A stretch of DNA of 64,000 nucleotides from Datnioides undecimradiatus (lineage: Eukaryota > Chordata > Actinopteri > Lobotiformes > Datnioididae), in assembly GCA_008933995.1 (NCBI GenBank), contig WARS01000016.1, positions 7,106,215 through 7,170,214 on the forward strand, in the 5' to 3' direction. Both the position numbers and the translations under genes were made by a program. This document shows, piece by piece, positions 36,980 to 48,240 of the stretch (the stretch's first letter is position 1; the number at the start of each line of letters is the position of its first letter). The notes below the pieces were generated by a model. The model did no database searches and had not been told where the DNA came from. It worked only from the letters and a program-made list of their open reading frames with translations.

Positions 36980-37384
36980 GCATGTTCCTCAGAGAACAGC
37001 AGCTCTCACACACTCAGCACAAAAAACACCTCCGATGTCCCCAGCTTTGCCCGCAACACCGTAGCTTCATCTTCCAGGACCAAGAAGGAGCTGGGGCCCC
37101 CGTCCGTACCCTCAACCCCGTCCCGCAGCCCCTCGCTTCTAGCTCGACAAACCGCAGCGAAGCAGAACAGGTTGTCATCCGCAGTTCAAACCGGCGAAGA
37201 GCGGCCACAAGGGTCAAACCTGCGACGGGTGCAGAGTGTGAAAGCGGCCAGTCGCAGCGCTTACCGCAGTGAGACTCCTCCCCCACGTGAAGATATTCGG
37301 AAGACTAACAGCTTCTCTGAAAAGTCTGTCCAGTCTCGAGACTCAGTGACGTCCAGCAGGAGCGCTAAACCGAGCTGGAAGTAA
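24643..37384 (+). CDS. fhdc1: FH2 domain-containing protein 1 (inverted formin 1), complete CDS in 11 exons
   Basis: Coding exons are 24643-25149, 26929-26990, 29520-29622, 29740-29825, 30459-30559, 31548-31618, 32461-32568, 33225-33295, 33998-34115, 34277-34441 and 35165-37384. They have GT-AG borders and matching phases, giving 1203 residues (human FHDC1 about 1143, from memory). The start MLVMSC parallels human MHVMNC. Residues 58-79 are a short FH1-like polyproline tract; residues about 90-480 form the FH2 actin-assembly domain ([20 protein letters not shown] lasso, [34 protein letters not shown] signature, [18 protein letters not shown]). The long C-terminal half is Ser/Pro/basic and carries conserved pieces ([63 protein letters not shown]). 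In mammals this half binds microtubules. FHDC1 nucleates actin, bundles microtubules, and affects Golgi dispersal and cilium length. Odd feature: a 28-residue Ala-Gln repeat at 1041-1068. Confidence 0.97.
26340..26590. repeat. Dispersed fish repeat, 'GGCTGCAA' family, degenerate
   Basis: ATCATCTAATTGTTCAAGCT, CAGTCCAATCCTAAAGATAT, TTCAACTTCTAATGACATTA, AAGCAGTAAATGTTCATACA and GATGATCGATCAACTAAGTA follow the order of landmarks in this family. Boundaries are approximate and divergence is high. Confidence 0.4.
26929..26990 (+). CDS. fhdc1: fhdc1 coding exon 2 (residues 170-190)
   Basis: The acceptor is TTTTTCAG and the donor GTAAGT. It encodes [20 protein letters not shown], a near match to the mammalian [20 protein letters not shown]. 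It ends with two bases of a Lys codon. Confidence 0.96.
29242..29265 (+). repeat. 24-base exact direct repeat, copy 2
   Basis: Identical to 24550-24573. It lies in the fhdc1 intron upstream of the exon at 29520. Confidence 0.9.
29520..29622 (+). CDS. fhdc1: fhdc1 coding exon 3 (residues 190-224)
   Basis: The acceptor is CCTTCCAG. It encodes [20 protein letters not shown] and [14 protein letters not shown] of the FH2 domain. The donor GAG|GTCTGT departs from the GTRAGT consensus and is probably weak. Confidence 0.95.
29740..29825 (+). CDS. fhdc1: fhdc1 coding exon 4 (residues 225-253)
   Basis: The acceptor is CCACACAG and the donor GTAAGT. It encodes [20 protein letters not shown] and MYLLIQVPR. 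The preceding intron is only 117 bases. Confidence 0.96.
30459..30559 (+). CDS. fhdc1: fhdc1 coding exon 5 (residues 253-287)
   Basis: The acceptor is TCTGACAG and the donor GTAACG at 30560. It encodes [20 protein letters not shown] and [14 protein letters not shown] (CA)15 tract begins 27 bases after the exon end. Confidence 0.96.
30587..30616 (+). repeat. (CA)15 microsatellite just downstream of an fhdc1 5' splice site
   Basis: A pure CA tract on the sense strand in the intron after coding exon 5. CA-repeat RNA is a known binding site for hnRNP L, a splicing regulator. An effect here is only inferred from position. Confidence 0.95.
31548..31618 (+). CDS. fhdc1: fhdc1 coding exon 6 (residues 287-310)
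   Basis: The acceptor is TTCTGCAG and the donor GTAAGT. It encodes [20 protein letters not shown] and IMNA, the first half of the FH2 signature. Confidence 0.96.
32461..32568 (+). CDS. fhdc1: fhdc1 coding exon 7 (residues 311-346), FH2 signature
   Basis: The acceptor is GTTCTCAG and the donor GTTTGT. It encodes [20 protein letters not shown] and [16 protein letters not shown], the most conserved block of the FH2 domain. The final Met replaces the Gln I expect in human FHDC1 (HFVAQEA), a mild change. Confidence 0.97.
33225..33295 (+). CDS. fhdc1: fhdc1 coding exon 8 (residues 347-370)
   Basis: The acceptor is TCTCACAG and the donor GTAAAC. It encodes [20 protein letters not shown] and SAAR, matching mammalian EAQKKDTILLNFSEKLHHVQ. 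Confidence 0.95.
33998..34115 (+). CDS. fhdc1: fhdc1 coding exon 9 (residues 370-409)
   Basis: The acceptor is TCATGTAG and the donor GTGAAG. It encodes [20 protein letters not shown] and [19 protein letters not shown], a helical stretch of the FH2 post domain. Confidence 0.94.
34277..34441 (+). CDS. fhdc1: fhdc1 coding exon 10 (residues 410-464)
   Basis: The acceptor is CCTTAG and the donor GTCAGT. It encodes [40 protein letters not shown] and [15 protein letters not shown], the end of the FH2 core. Confidence 0.96.
35165..37384 (+). CDS. fhdc1: fhdc1 terminal coding exon 11 (residues 465-1203), C-terminal tail
   Basis: The acceptor is CTCCCTGGCAG. One 2.2 kb exon encodes the whole tail, as in mammals. 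It opens [20 protein letters not shown], then [20 protein letters not shown], an acidic/Ser middle with [20 protein letters not shown], and a basic C-terminal third with [36 protein letters not shown], the Ala-Gln repeat and [20 protein letters not shown]. In mammalian FHDC1 this tail carries the microtubule-binding segments. TAA is at 37382-37384. Open frames on the other strand and in the +1 frame here are shadows produced by coding composition. Confidence 0.96.
36893..36976 (+). repeat. fhdc1: Coding hexanucleotide repeat: 14 units of GCYCAG = (Ala-Gln)14 in FHDC1
   Basis: There are fourteen perfect 6-base units: two GCTCAG, six GCCCAG, then six GCTCAG. In the fhdc1 frame they encode 28 residues of alternating Ala and Gln (residues 1041-1068), between the conserved KPLRNIPK and [11 protein letters not shown] motifs. 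Block-wise arrangement of the two unit types suggests recent unit duplication. Mammalian FHDC1 as I recall it has no such tract. Confidence 0.97.
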
Positions 37385-38840
37385 AGCCCAGTGTAGACAC
37401 TTTGTCCCTGAGTTGGACGTGAATTGATATTTGCTCTTCTTCCCTATCTACAGTGCAGATTAATCCTCTCATATCATGCAAACAATACCTAAAAACAAAA
37501 CCTCAAGCTCTGTCACCCTGTAAGCTTCCTCCAGTAGCTGACTCTGTATCAGGTTAATGAATTGCAATGAGCAAGATGCAATTAACTGCTCCACCTGTTC
37601 CTCTTCTGTTTGTACAAAAGATGGTTTTCCCTTTTTCTGTGGGTGGGAAACTAAACTGACAAATGGCAAATTGGTGTTTTTACCCAGGAGCCTCTTTGCC
37701 TGCTTAGCTGTCTATATACTGTATATGCTAGTGTCTGTGATGATGTTGATGTTGGACACTACCGACTATATGATGCTGCTAATTAGCTCCGACAATTTGA
37801 GACAGTTTCAGTGTCTTTTTTTCATTCAGGGTTACAAGATTCATCTTACCTTAACTTGCTGCTGCTACGGTGTCTTTTAGTTTTTGTTGCATCCTCCTAT
37901 AGAGCATCGTTCTGTTGGCTCTTTGTTTCTTTTGCTTGATACCTCAGAAAGATCGCGGTGGCCTTGTACCAGCAGAAAAACAGTAGAATATGTTCCTTTG
38001 GCTCTGCATGACAAAGATGTAGACAAAATCTGAAAACCTGGTTCAAACTGCAATGTCACTTTTTACAGATTCCTGGTATATTAATATTACTGCAATATAT
38101 AAAAGTCACAGATTATAAGCCAGTGTATACCAACCGTGGTACCCGTTGTACCTTGTGTATGTCCGTAGTTTGTAAATGTGTTAGGACTCCTCCATAATGT
38201 CGTGGAGTAGACGTGCACGTGCGTTTCCTGTATACTGTAGGCTAACACACAACGATGCTTTGAGAGAAAAAAAAGCATTGAACGTGTCTGATGCAACACT
38301 GATGAGATCATCAGTCACGTGATTATTTTCACCGTCTGCTCGACGTTTTCTACTGTGAATGTCGTCATCGTGTTTTTCCTCTCGGCCTGCGCCTTCACTG
38401 GCCAGGTGCAATTACAACTGTAGCCCGAGCTGCTCATAGTGCAGCCCAGCCCCGGTTCGTGTTTCTCATGTGTTAGCATAACATTTGAGTCCGAGCTAAG
38501 TGCTTTATTTCCAGAATCCACAAAGAGAAAATACATGGGTAAAACACTTTTTTTTCCCGAATTGTTACTATATTTTCTATGCAGGCTGCCATGAATGACC
38601 CTGCTAATTTGTATGGCACAAGTCCAATATGAAGACACCACTGTGTATGGAAATATAATACAATTTAACATCAATATGAGCAAAATTAACCAACAAAGGT
38701 CATTCATTTTTTTTCACTTTGTACAGCTTGGATATATAAATATGTATGCATATCTGCTTTACTTTATTGGTCCTTTGAAATAAATATTCTGCTGCACAAT
38801 AGTTACAAATGCAATAAACACCATCGATTTAGAATAAATT
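37385..38840 (+). other. fhdc1: fhdc1 3' UTR
   Basis: Sequence from the stop to just past two AATAAA signals at 38779-38784 and 38813-38818. It is A/T-rich without repeats I recognise. Several chance open frames (for example 37557-37880 and 38315-38707 reverse) lie here and have no known homology. Confidence 0.6.
38779..38818 (+). promoter_or_regulatory. fhdc1: fhdc1 polyadenylation signals (two AATAAA)
   Basis: AATAAA occurs at 38779-38784 and again at 38813-38818. Either could define the 3' end of fhdc1. A further AATAAA-containing stretch lies downstream at about 38834, so the exact site is uncertain. Confidence 0.55.
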
Positions 38841-39189
38841 CATGGTGCAGTGACAAAAAAAATTAAAAAATGTGATTCTGCCAACGTCTTATATTCAAGA
38901 GGTGGCGGACAAAGTAACGTTCTTCTCATGAGTTTGTACAATGTGAAACAAATTTAAAAAGCCAAGTAGCTGAGTTTTCAGTTTTGCTTTCAATATTGAT
39001 GTTCCACTGTGTTGTTTTATATATCCATACAAAACAACTGGCTTATATGTACATTGTGCCATACAAAAAGAACAGTAATTTCCAGTTAACTGGATTTATG
39101 TAAATTGTACTTAAATCTCTGACTTGAATATGATGATAAAACATAAGAGGCACTAACTGACGCTAACTTCTGGAGTTAGCTTCTGGCCA

Positions 39190-39560
39190 GTTCACTAGCC
39201 TGACATCGCCAGACTAATCCGGAAATGCGTAACAGTCTGAAATGTTTCTGTTCATTTTAGATTTCCTATGGGGGAATATCAGCGGGACAGACCTCTTACC
39301 TCTGGATGCAAATAGGTAGACCTACAACCAATCAGAGCTACGAAAAGTGGGAAGTTTGGTTTTGTCTCGTCCAGTTTCAACATGGTGCAAAACAGTCCAC
39401 CACAATATGTTTCTGAAAACATTTAAGGTCAGAAACAGGAAATGCAGTAACAGACTGTTCACTGTCCCTGTATTGAACCCACTCTATATTCGATAAATGG
39501 TTGTGATTGGCTAGCGCGGCCGGGTGAAGATCCGTCTGAACAGGAGAGGCCAGACGCAGT
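39190..39560. repeat. Probable dispersed repeat ('CTAGCCTGACATCGCCAGAC' type)
   Basis: It begins near CTAGCCTGACATCGCCAGAC and includes ACCAATCAGAGCTACGAAAA. It ends near GATTGGCTAGCGCGGCCGGG and AACAGGAGAGGCCAGACGCA. The ends are loosely inverted (GCCAGAC, GGCCAGAC) and the layout resembles a common teleost repeat. Class unknown. Confidence 0.4.
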
Positions 39561-40287
39561 GTCAGAGCAAATAAAACATGAGCAGGGCAGATCGTCGGGT
39601 TACCATTTCACACCACTTGCCTTTCAAACTGCATCGTGCCATTGCCTGGATGGCAGCAACACTCACAGCACTACATTGCCTTAAAGCTCCACGTAGCCGA
39701 CCCATCACCAGTAGAAACTCCTTGATTGTAAAAGCAAAGTAGAGACTTTTGCTACATTCCATCACAGCGAATGGAAACAGTGACTCCGCTGGTTAGTGAT
39801 TCACTTTGTACATAATGTAAAGACATAGTATTTTTCTGACTATCAATATGTTTACAGAGCATTAAACACAGAGGGGCAGAGAGTAAAGGATGTGAGCGAG
39901 ATTTTTAAATGGTCCATATCTTCTGTGCTGGGACCCCTGACTGCTGGTGTCTTCCTGTTCCTTGTAATGCAAATGAAGCTGATGAACCGATGACACAAAA
40001 GGCCCAGTGTGACTTACCACCACGTGTGTGGCCTGCATGGAGACTAAATTTAGATTTTCACAGAGAATCAAGTTGCGTAATGAAAGACCGCAACAAATTA
40101 CAGAAATTTGAATTGGTTTATAAATGAGCTTCATAGAAAGTCAGAAACTATTTTAAGTGCTCGTCATAAAGCCCAACTAGACATATTAAAATAGCTTGTT
40201 CTGTCCGAACCTTAAGACGCTCACTTTAAAATTATATTTTAGATACATTTTAAGAATATTTTATTCTTATTCTAAGCACATTTTAGA

Positions 40288-40400
40288 GGCTGCAACCAGA
40301 TAATTATTTTCATTTTTCATTAAAAAAATTACATGATCAAATTCTTATCACAACTGAGATAAATCAGTTAATCAGATAATTTGGCTTTAATGTTTTGACT
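40288..40400 (+). repeat. Dispersed fish repeat, 'GGCTGCAA' family, 5' fragment
   Basis: AGGCTGCAACCAGATAATTA followed by TTTTCATTTTTCATTA and AATCAGTTAATCAGATAATT resembles the start of the element also seen at 1270. Confidence 0.45.
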
Positions 40401-41639
40401 TTAAGACAGGAGGTTCACCCTGGAAGCAGTGGTTTAAAATCATAAAGTGTGGAAAAAAGCTTGTAGCTTTGACTTTGACTTATCAGACCCATTCGAGATC
40501 TCTTTAAAGTTAAACCTCACTTGGTCTGAGATTGTTGAAAACCATTTTCTCCTCCACTTTATTTAATTTGTCAGTTTGTTCAACTGTATAAAAATCTCCT
40601 CCCAAGGTTTAACTGTGGCATCAGCTTTTGTTCCCATTTGATTTATGGATCGGGCCGTTTTAGAAAGAACACCCCAGCTTATTTTGTGACCTCAGCAGCT
40701 GTAGTAAGTCCTCATGTTCTGCGCTGTGTCAGTCCTCCTTCGGATATCCCACAATGCCCCCTGCTGCCACCTTTTTAACAGCCCTCAGCATCACAATGGC
40801 TGCCCTTTACGTTACATCTGAGTGGCTTAGAGCAGTAGAGCTGCTGTGGTATTTGAATACCTACTTGCCCTTTTCATCACAACTTCCTTGTTACGGGGTG
40901 GTTACCGTAGTAACAGTCCAAACATCAATTACCATTACTTACTAAAAGCACTGTAAACCTTAAAGGTCAGCGCTGTCCCCAGACTACTGTTACATTACAG
41001 GCCCTTAAACAGACTTTACTGGTATTGTTTCATGTCACTCTACGAAACCTGCTCACAACATGTGACTTTACATTATTTAGAGTGAATCTTTTTTAAAAAT
41101 CATTACCAGCAGATCTGCTGATTTATACTGTGTGTACTTCATCAAGTTATCTTTCACCAAATGATTAAACGTGTCCTGTCCTGGCATTGATTTCTCCGAC
41201 CATGTCCTTTGTACGCTCGAAACGAATGACTAGTGTGTGTTTTTATTTTTGTTTTTTACTTTGTGATGAAAATCTTGTTGTGTTTGATGTAGTTTTCACA
41301 GCTGAGGCCGACAGGCGCTCCGCCGCTCTGCTTGGCCTTTAACAATCTGAAGTCTCACGATGAAAAAGAAAAGACTGATCACTCTGTCGAGCAAATGATC
41401 CTCTCTGATCACTAGACCACACGGCTGCAAATTGTGATGTTACTCTCCTGCAGTTTCTGATGATGAAATGGACAAAATAAATAACAGAATTAAATCACAT
41501 GTTGCTGTGTAAACTGCACACATGTCCCTGATGTTGTTTTTATCTGATAGATTGAATGGATGCTGTTATAAATCCTGCAATTTATGTCGGAGAAGCTACT
41601 TTGAAAGCATGCACAGCTACTTATTACTCAAACAGTCTA

Positions 41640-41660
41640 TAATAATAATAATAATAATAA
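41640..41660. repeat. (TAA)7 microsatellite
   Basis: Seven perfect TAA units in intergenic DNA. Confidence 0.95.
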
Positions 41661-44600
41661 GTTGAGCTACTTCCTTAAACATTTTGAATAAATAACAATG
41701 TTCTGTTGACTGCTGACGTCTGATATACTAGTTACTTGAATAACTGTGAATGTATGTGAATGGAGCTGAACAGTGTAGAAACAATACTGAGGCATGAATA
41801 TGTCTATCATTACAATGTCACGGCTCTTTTTACTAAACAGCCTGCCAGGTAGTGATTTCACAGACCGATCAATAGTCAAACAAATATATAGACTGTACGT
41901 AATTTATACTCTGTACTATAGAGTATAAAATAGCAGAAAGTTTAAATATTGTACTTTCCCTTTTTCCACCACCGGAGGCCGCAATGTGGAAACTGTTAAT
42001 GTCAAACTTTTCCCTCAAGCTCCAGGGACTCAAATCATAAGTAGGCTTTGGTGTTTAAAAATCAAAGTGATGGAAATGTCTTGTTTAAATTGTATATAAC
42101 TTGATTTTAAACTGACATTGTTTTCATTTGCGCTACATTTATTTCTGAAAAGACAGGGAACAGCAAGTATTTCCATAAATGAAATGTCAAGTTATTTATA
42201 GTGAGACACTGGCAGCACACACTGTTGCTGGCGACCAAGCGGAGTGGAAGTATTTCACCTCAGCCACTAAACCACTAGGGCGCAGCAGAGGATCTCCTGT
42301 AAGTGGCCGACCTGCTCAGCCAGTTCAGATTTGTTTCTGGGTTTAAAAAGGTCGGAGTTCAGTCATAAAATAGAGTATATGCAGTGTTTATCGATCAAGA
42401 AGATTTAAAAATGTATTTTCAAAGGGGGTTTAGTTACAAATACTGCTTTTCATGAAGATTTCTGACACTTGCGTCCTGCTGTAGTTTCGTATGTCATCTC
42501 TCTGCTGCTGCACCATGATGCTCCACACTCAGCAGGCGTGGTATCATTCAGCCACAAGAGATCCTTGGAGAAAAAAAAAAAGAGATCAGATTTATGATCA
42601 CGTGAGTCAACAATAGACCATTCAGTGATTTGAGAGATGAGCACAGCTCTGTTTGCCTGCACAGCGTCTCCTAAGAGACAGTGGATATGACAGCGCACCT
42701 CGAGGAACACGTTCTGTCCTCCCCACAGCAAAACACACTCAACAACCTCCTTTGTATGATAATTGCATTGCTACATTTACTTGCATTGCTACATTCACTT
42801 GTACAACTATATTAAACTAATGAAAAGAAAGGCCAGGTTTAAAGGGAGATAGATTATCCTGCAGTGTAAAAGCTGAAATATGATTTAGCGCTGTATGAGC
42901 AGGTCAATCTGCTTGAGGCCCTGACCGTTGTGTGTGAGGCATCAGGCGTCGAACGGCTCGTGACTTGGCACGTTTATCTCTAGATCAAAGTTGCTGTAGC
43001 CATGTGCGCGGGATTATGCTCCTCTCAATCCCTCCTTATCCTGCAGCTCAGCCTAACACCTGAAGAGTCGCATCTTTGCTTTCACTCTCCCCTCGCTGCT
43101 GCAGGAGGTGGTGACGGCTCGTCTCAGTGTTGTTCGTCTTTCACAGCTGGTGAGGAAGAGTCATCTTGTCTCCTGGTAGTTTGGCATTTTTTTTTTATTT
43201 TTTTGATGGATAAAAGAGCAGTTCAAGGATGTTCAAGTACAACATGAAGCAAACAAGTGGGATCAGACAACAACTTGGACAGGAAGGAGCTCTGGGCTAC
43301 ACCATCCCTAGAAAGAGTGAGTCACGCGCCATTTTTAGTGCATGTTTACCGCAAAAGTGGTGTCGGGGAGTCAGAAGTAAAAAGCACATCCTATGATCAT
43401 CTGATCGTCTCCAACATTAAACACTGAAAGCAAAAAAACAACATTGTAAAACGAAAACGTGCTCCAAAACTGAAGCCGTGACCTTTTAATCGTATCTGTT
43501 TAACATGCTGTCTCAGAGTTCGCGGGAGGTCGTTCTTCAGAGATGGTTAAACTCTTACTCCCCGTCACTTTAAAGGACACGATGTCGCCGCTCATTGTTC
43601 TCACTGAACCACTGTGACCTTTAACCAATGCAGTATATCCACATGCATGTGCTCCAGCCTCTAAAGCACATTACCGCCACGCTGGGAGACTCGTTCTACT
43701 ACAGCTACAGGGGATTATGGGTGTGACATCAACAGGGGACCACTGAGATTAGCAGAAAGTCCAACTACAACTGCCTCTTTCTGTCCAGACTGTGCAGAAA
43801 AGGTTGAAGAAAAAGACCCACTGATGAAATGCTAGGGATGTTTTCAAAGAGAATTCATGTGGAAAACATATAATCATGATCTGTCAGAGTGAAGGAGAGA
43901 AAAGTGTTTCTGACGTTGACCTCCACTTCTTCCCGCCGTCCTCAGATCTGCGTGACATGAACACAAGGTGAAAGTTGAGCCTCTAAAGTGACCTCGCAGA
44001 CGCAGAGAGACGAGACAGCAGAGGGAACAGGAGGAAATAGACATGGGGTGAGGCACACTCTGCATTAATATGATAAACTGCTTCCCTTTCCTGTTTGGAC
44101 ATTGCTTTTTACATATCAGACCACAGTACAATGCTGAGGTCTCCTTCTCTATATTGTATTGTACGGTAAGACTGAAGCAATTTGTCTTTTTAACACTTCA
44201 AGCTGGTTCAAGCTGGATAAATCTGAGAATTTGTTACTTTTCTGTGTACAAAAGAAGAAGTTTAATGTATCTTTCTGGGCTCTTCTATCTTATGTATATA
44301 GACAAAAACGGTTAATTAGGATATTCAGAGTAATTAAGTGATAATGATTTTACATTCAAATTACTGCTGATTCACACTATACATGATCACTGCTGCTGTT
44401 AAAGATAAAGGGTAAGACTAAGGCGCCACGTACTGCATCGCAGTCTCTGAAAGCACTTTATCAAAGCTGCATTCAGCCTTAACTCCATTTAACATCCAGT
44501 AGGCTGAAGACCAGGACTAATACAAACCCAATGTAAAATACATACACTTTCACCCTTACACACAAATCCTGTTGATGTTATTATGTTTACATAGTGTTAT

Positions 44601-46849
44601 GTTTAGTTATTTACTTCCATTTTTATTTACATCTTATTGTTTCCATTTATGACTTTTTCTCACACAACACATTGCCTTTGCACTGCGCTGCTGATCAAGT
44701 GTTACATATGACTAATTTAACTGAACTCAACTGTTAAGTCTCGTATATAGCAAGTGGTAGAAGCAGTATAGTAAGTTAAGGTTCCTACGTGCAAAACTTT
44801 ACTTATTTTAAAGCGCTCACTGTGCAGAATGTCCCATTTCAGATGTATATACATTATATTACTGGACACTAAACAGAGATGCAATAAATGCAATAATATG
44901 TGCATCACTAGCTTCAATTGCTGTATTGTATGAATAATTACAGTCTGCACAGTAACAAGCAAATAAGCACTTAGATAAAAGTGATGGAGTCCACCTGCGT
45001 GATCATCAGTGAACGTCCTGCTCACTGCGCAGCTTGACCTCATAAGAACTGTTTCACTTCAGCAAAGCCTTGTCATTATTCAAATTTATTAAACTTTCAG
45101 TGCAATTCGGTCCTCAACATATGTTCAATCAAAACAGCGTGAATGAGACAAAAGAAGTTGCTCAATTATTCAGCAGCCATTCACAGGACTCAGTGCTAAT
45201 CCCGCCATGCTCTGCTGGACTAATGGCAGGCAGTAGCAGGTGCAGGATGGAGTCGTGGTCAAACCCTCGCCTGAATGGTCAGTTTCTGTCCTTAAAACTG
45301 AGGACAGAATTAGCTCAGCTTGATTTATGATATCTAAAGACATTTTATGAAACACATGCACTCTACAACATGTGCCGTCTGGATGGACTTAAAGTGTGAG
45401 GTTTTAAGCTGTTACTGTACCTGTTTTGTTTCATTTAAACAGAGGTAGGTGCTGAAATGAACGGAAATCTCCTCTGAGGGCCTGTGATTGTGCACTGCAT
45501 GCTAAGCAGATGCCCTTTGACTGTGGCACACTAACGCACACACAGTGCATTAGTTTTCTAAAATAGTTGTGAGGCCTTCAGATGCATCAAGATCAGCCCC
45601 TCCCCCGCCTCCAATATACACCACACAATAAACCTCATACGGCCTTTCTTCTATCGCGCCCAATCTTTAATGGAAAAGGAATGCAAATAACTTGTTTCTG
45701 TCTTTCTTTTCTTTCCTTTTCTTTTCTTTTTTTTTAATCTGAAAAGAGTCTTTCATGAGCTGCTGCATAATGTAGGGTTGTCATGGAAACAACCTCCATC
45801 ATAAGAAAGGAGGGGCTTGACTGGAAACCACAGTTACTACTGGTGCTGGGACGTCCCATCAGGACTCAGGCTGCTGCTGTTTGCAGACTTTTTAAAATCT
45901 TTTTTTATTACTATATATATATATATATTTTGGTTTGGAGTAGATATTTTAAACGTTACTTATCGGTACCATCTGCTCTCAGATGTGGTGACAATGTGCA
46001 TTTACTAAAAGCAGAAGTTGGATTTGCAATGTACCGCTTGTTTGCTTATTTGGCTGAGATTATCTGTCTGTTCCACACATGAGCACTGCCAACAAGTGGT
46101 TAGCTTAGCTTAGATTGCAAACAGCTACACTGGCCAAAGAGTTAAGAGGAAAAGATCAACAAACAGAGGGCAAGCATCCCACGTCTGTGGTGACTACAGA
46201 CTGAAAAAGACCTTATGTCGAGCAGGTCATAATGAAAAAACCTTAAAAGGTCTCACTGAATATGATCAGCTTGTACCAAAATAGCAATAATAAAGAAATG
46301 GGTGCAGTACAAGCATCTCGGTGACTATATCTCAGTGCATCAGCCTGGTACAGTGAAAGTCAATGAAGTTTTATTATGTGCTGAGCATGGTGCATGTTTT
46401 TTTAACAATGAAATTCAACTGAATGACTTCACTGTCTTCATTTATCGTTCCGATTTGTGTACTGGTTAGTTGTACTGGCATTTTTCTCTGTTCTCTTATC
46501 TTATGAGCATCTATTGGGCACACCAATCATATAAAATCAAATTTAGATATCTCTAAGTAGCCTAAATCAGAATAAGTCATCTATAGGTTGTATGATATAC
46601 TATAACAAGATAACATAAATCGGCACACATGTAATTTTTTGGAACATCACACATGACTAGACACAAAACAGCTTGTATAACCACTGTGGGGAAAACAGAA
46701 ATAATGCATGGATACCGGGGCTATTTTTACACGTGGATGTAATATTGATGAAGTTTTGTTTTTTTTTCTGGACTGGATTAGCTCTAACTGCATCCGGCTG
46801 CCGTTGCCTTTCCCTTTTATTGCCGACGGATCCCTTTAAGTGAGGTGGA

Positions 46850-47030
46850 AGCGGCTCTCGCTTCAGCTCTCAGTGCTTTCTTTTAACGCAGCGCAGCAGA
46901 CAGAGCGGTGCGGTGCACGAACAGGGGACACAAACACAGCAGTAAAACAGGGAAAAGTCCAGCAAGGATCATCTGACACTGCACATCCGCATGCGTCATT
47001 GTAGTTTTCACACCGGCGGACAGCGTTTAG
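46850..47030 (+). promoter_or_regulatory. trim2: trim2 candidate first exon A and promoter
   Basis: A CpG- and GC-richer block (GAAGCGGCTCTCGCTTCAGC, ACGCAGCGCAGCAGACAGAG, GCGGTGCGGTGCACGAACAG) ends in the perfect donor TTTAG|GTGAGT at 47031. Its ATG at 46991 opens MRHCSFHTGGQRL and stays open to the donor in phase 1. Spliced to the 63926 acceptor it meets an in-frame TAA eleven codons before the trim2 ATG. The spacing and partial similarity to the N-terminal extension of the long human TRIM2 isoform support this as a trim2 first exon. The start of the exon is not visible. Confidence 0.55.
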
Positions 47031-48129
47031 GTGAGTGAACTTCCTGCATGTGTTTGGTTTGGGAAACAGTCGCTGAGATTGAATGAATCCTCACAATCTG
47101 TCCCGTTATGTTTCATCGGGACACTTTAATGATTAATGCATGAAACCAGATGAAGCTGCAGAGTTACATTTCTGGATTAGCATAAAATATGCATCCAATC
47201 ATATAAAGTGCAACTGTCCACACATGCCTGCTATGTTAATATATGTGTGTGAGTGACTTCAATAATCCATTTACACCAGCAGCAACTCTGCTGCTGAGAC
47301 AAATCTGCATCAGGCTTGTGTGTGTGTGTGTGTGTCTTTCTTAATCTGTAAAAAACCTGAATGAACCTTGGCACCTGCTGGTCCACCTAATGAGTTATGA
47401 GTGCAACAGGATCAAATGTGTCACATGACTTGGTGTTTTACAGAGTTTCATGTGCATACACCACTTTCTTGCACATGAAGAAGAGATATTTAGTTCTTGG
47501 TGTGGGTTTTTTTTTTATTATAATTTTTACTTAAACTTATGTGTAAGTGTAGTCCAGTGTGACAGTAAATGTGATATGAGAGTCTTCACAGCACATTGAC
47601 TCTTAAGATATTGAAAAACAACATGCAGCCACATTAATTGCTCGAATGGAGCCATAATTAATATTATTCATTCCGCTTGTGCTTTTGTCTGCTGTGACTG
47701 GTGTTTTCGTGTGTGTTATGCAAACAGGGCAGCTTCATTTGATAACAGTAATGAAACAAGTATGCCCTGATGCTAGCAAAGTTTAGCCTTTAAGACTGAT
47801 TTAAAAATATTCATGTGAAATCCAAAACATAAGTCCATTTTGCTTTTGCCTTCATTGTTGCTGCAGAGCCTCTGTCTGTAAAAAATCATTAACACACCAT
47901 AGAGTAGAAACACATCATAAAAGAAGCATATAGGTTATGTTATGGACAATAGGAATTTAGTACATTTAAGCTAGTTTTGTTATTAGTTTGAACAGTTCTG
48001 TCAGTGGTTAATTAAAAAACAGTATAGCATTTTAAAAAGCTGGTTGACAGTGAAATTATAATAGTTACAGCATGAAATAGAGATACTGGTTGTGTTTGTC
48101 ATAATTTGTCCTTTTTGCTGTTTTCATGC

Positions 48130-48240
48130 CTGCGTTCAGCCTTTATGCTAAGCTAGGCTAATCATCTCCTGCTTTGAGACCAGAGTTACATGTCCAGTGC
48201 ACATTAGATTCGTATCCTTGCATCTAACTTACGGCAATAA
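48130..48240 (+). repeat. Dispersed fish repeat, 'TTAGCTTAGC' family, 3' fragment
   Basis: TTCAGCCTTTATGCTAAGCT followed by AGGCTAATCATCTCCTGC and GCATCTAACTT matches the right half of the copy at 7290-7600. Confidence 0.4.

Larger units (their letters stand above)
38840..46850. other. Intergenic region fhdc1-trim2
   Basis: About 8 kb without a supportable gene. It holds a probable dispersed repeat (about 39190-39560), a degenerate GGCTGCAA-family piece (40288-40400), (TAA)7 at 41640-41660 and a pyrimidine-rich stretch near 45700-45735. Open frames of up to 108 codons (for example 44717-45043 reverse) show no recognisable domain. Part of it may be upstream regulatory sequence of trim2. Confidence 0.6.

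Noticed and set aside
36772..37272. 166-codon open frame with Gly-Pro/Gly-Ser run in the +1 frame of the fhdc1 last exon, and its reverse-strand counterpart
   Set aside because: Produced by the Ala-Gln hexamer repeat and coding composition; the fhdc1 frame is conserved and these are shadows.
43002..43340. Possible exon near an ACCATCCCTAGAAAGA|GTGAGT donor-like site in the fhdc1-trim2 gap
   Set aside because: Acceptor and coding potential are weak and no homology is visible; cannot be supported without transcripts.
44717..45043. 108-codon reverse-strand open frame between fhdc1 and trim2
   Set aside because: No recognisable domain, A/T-rich, no promoter or splice context.
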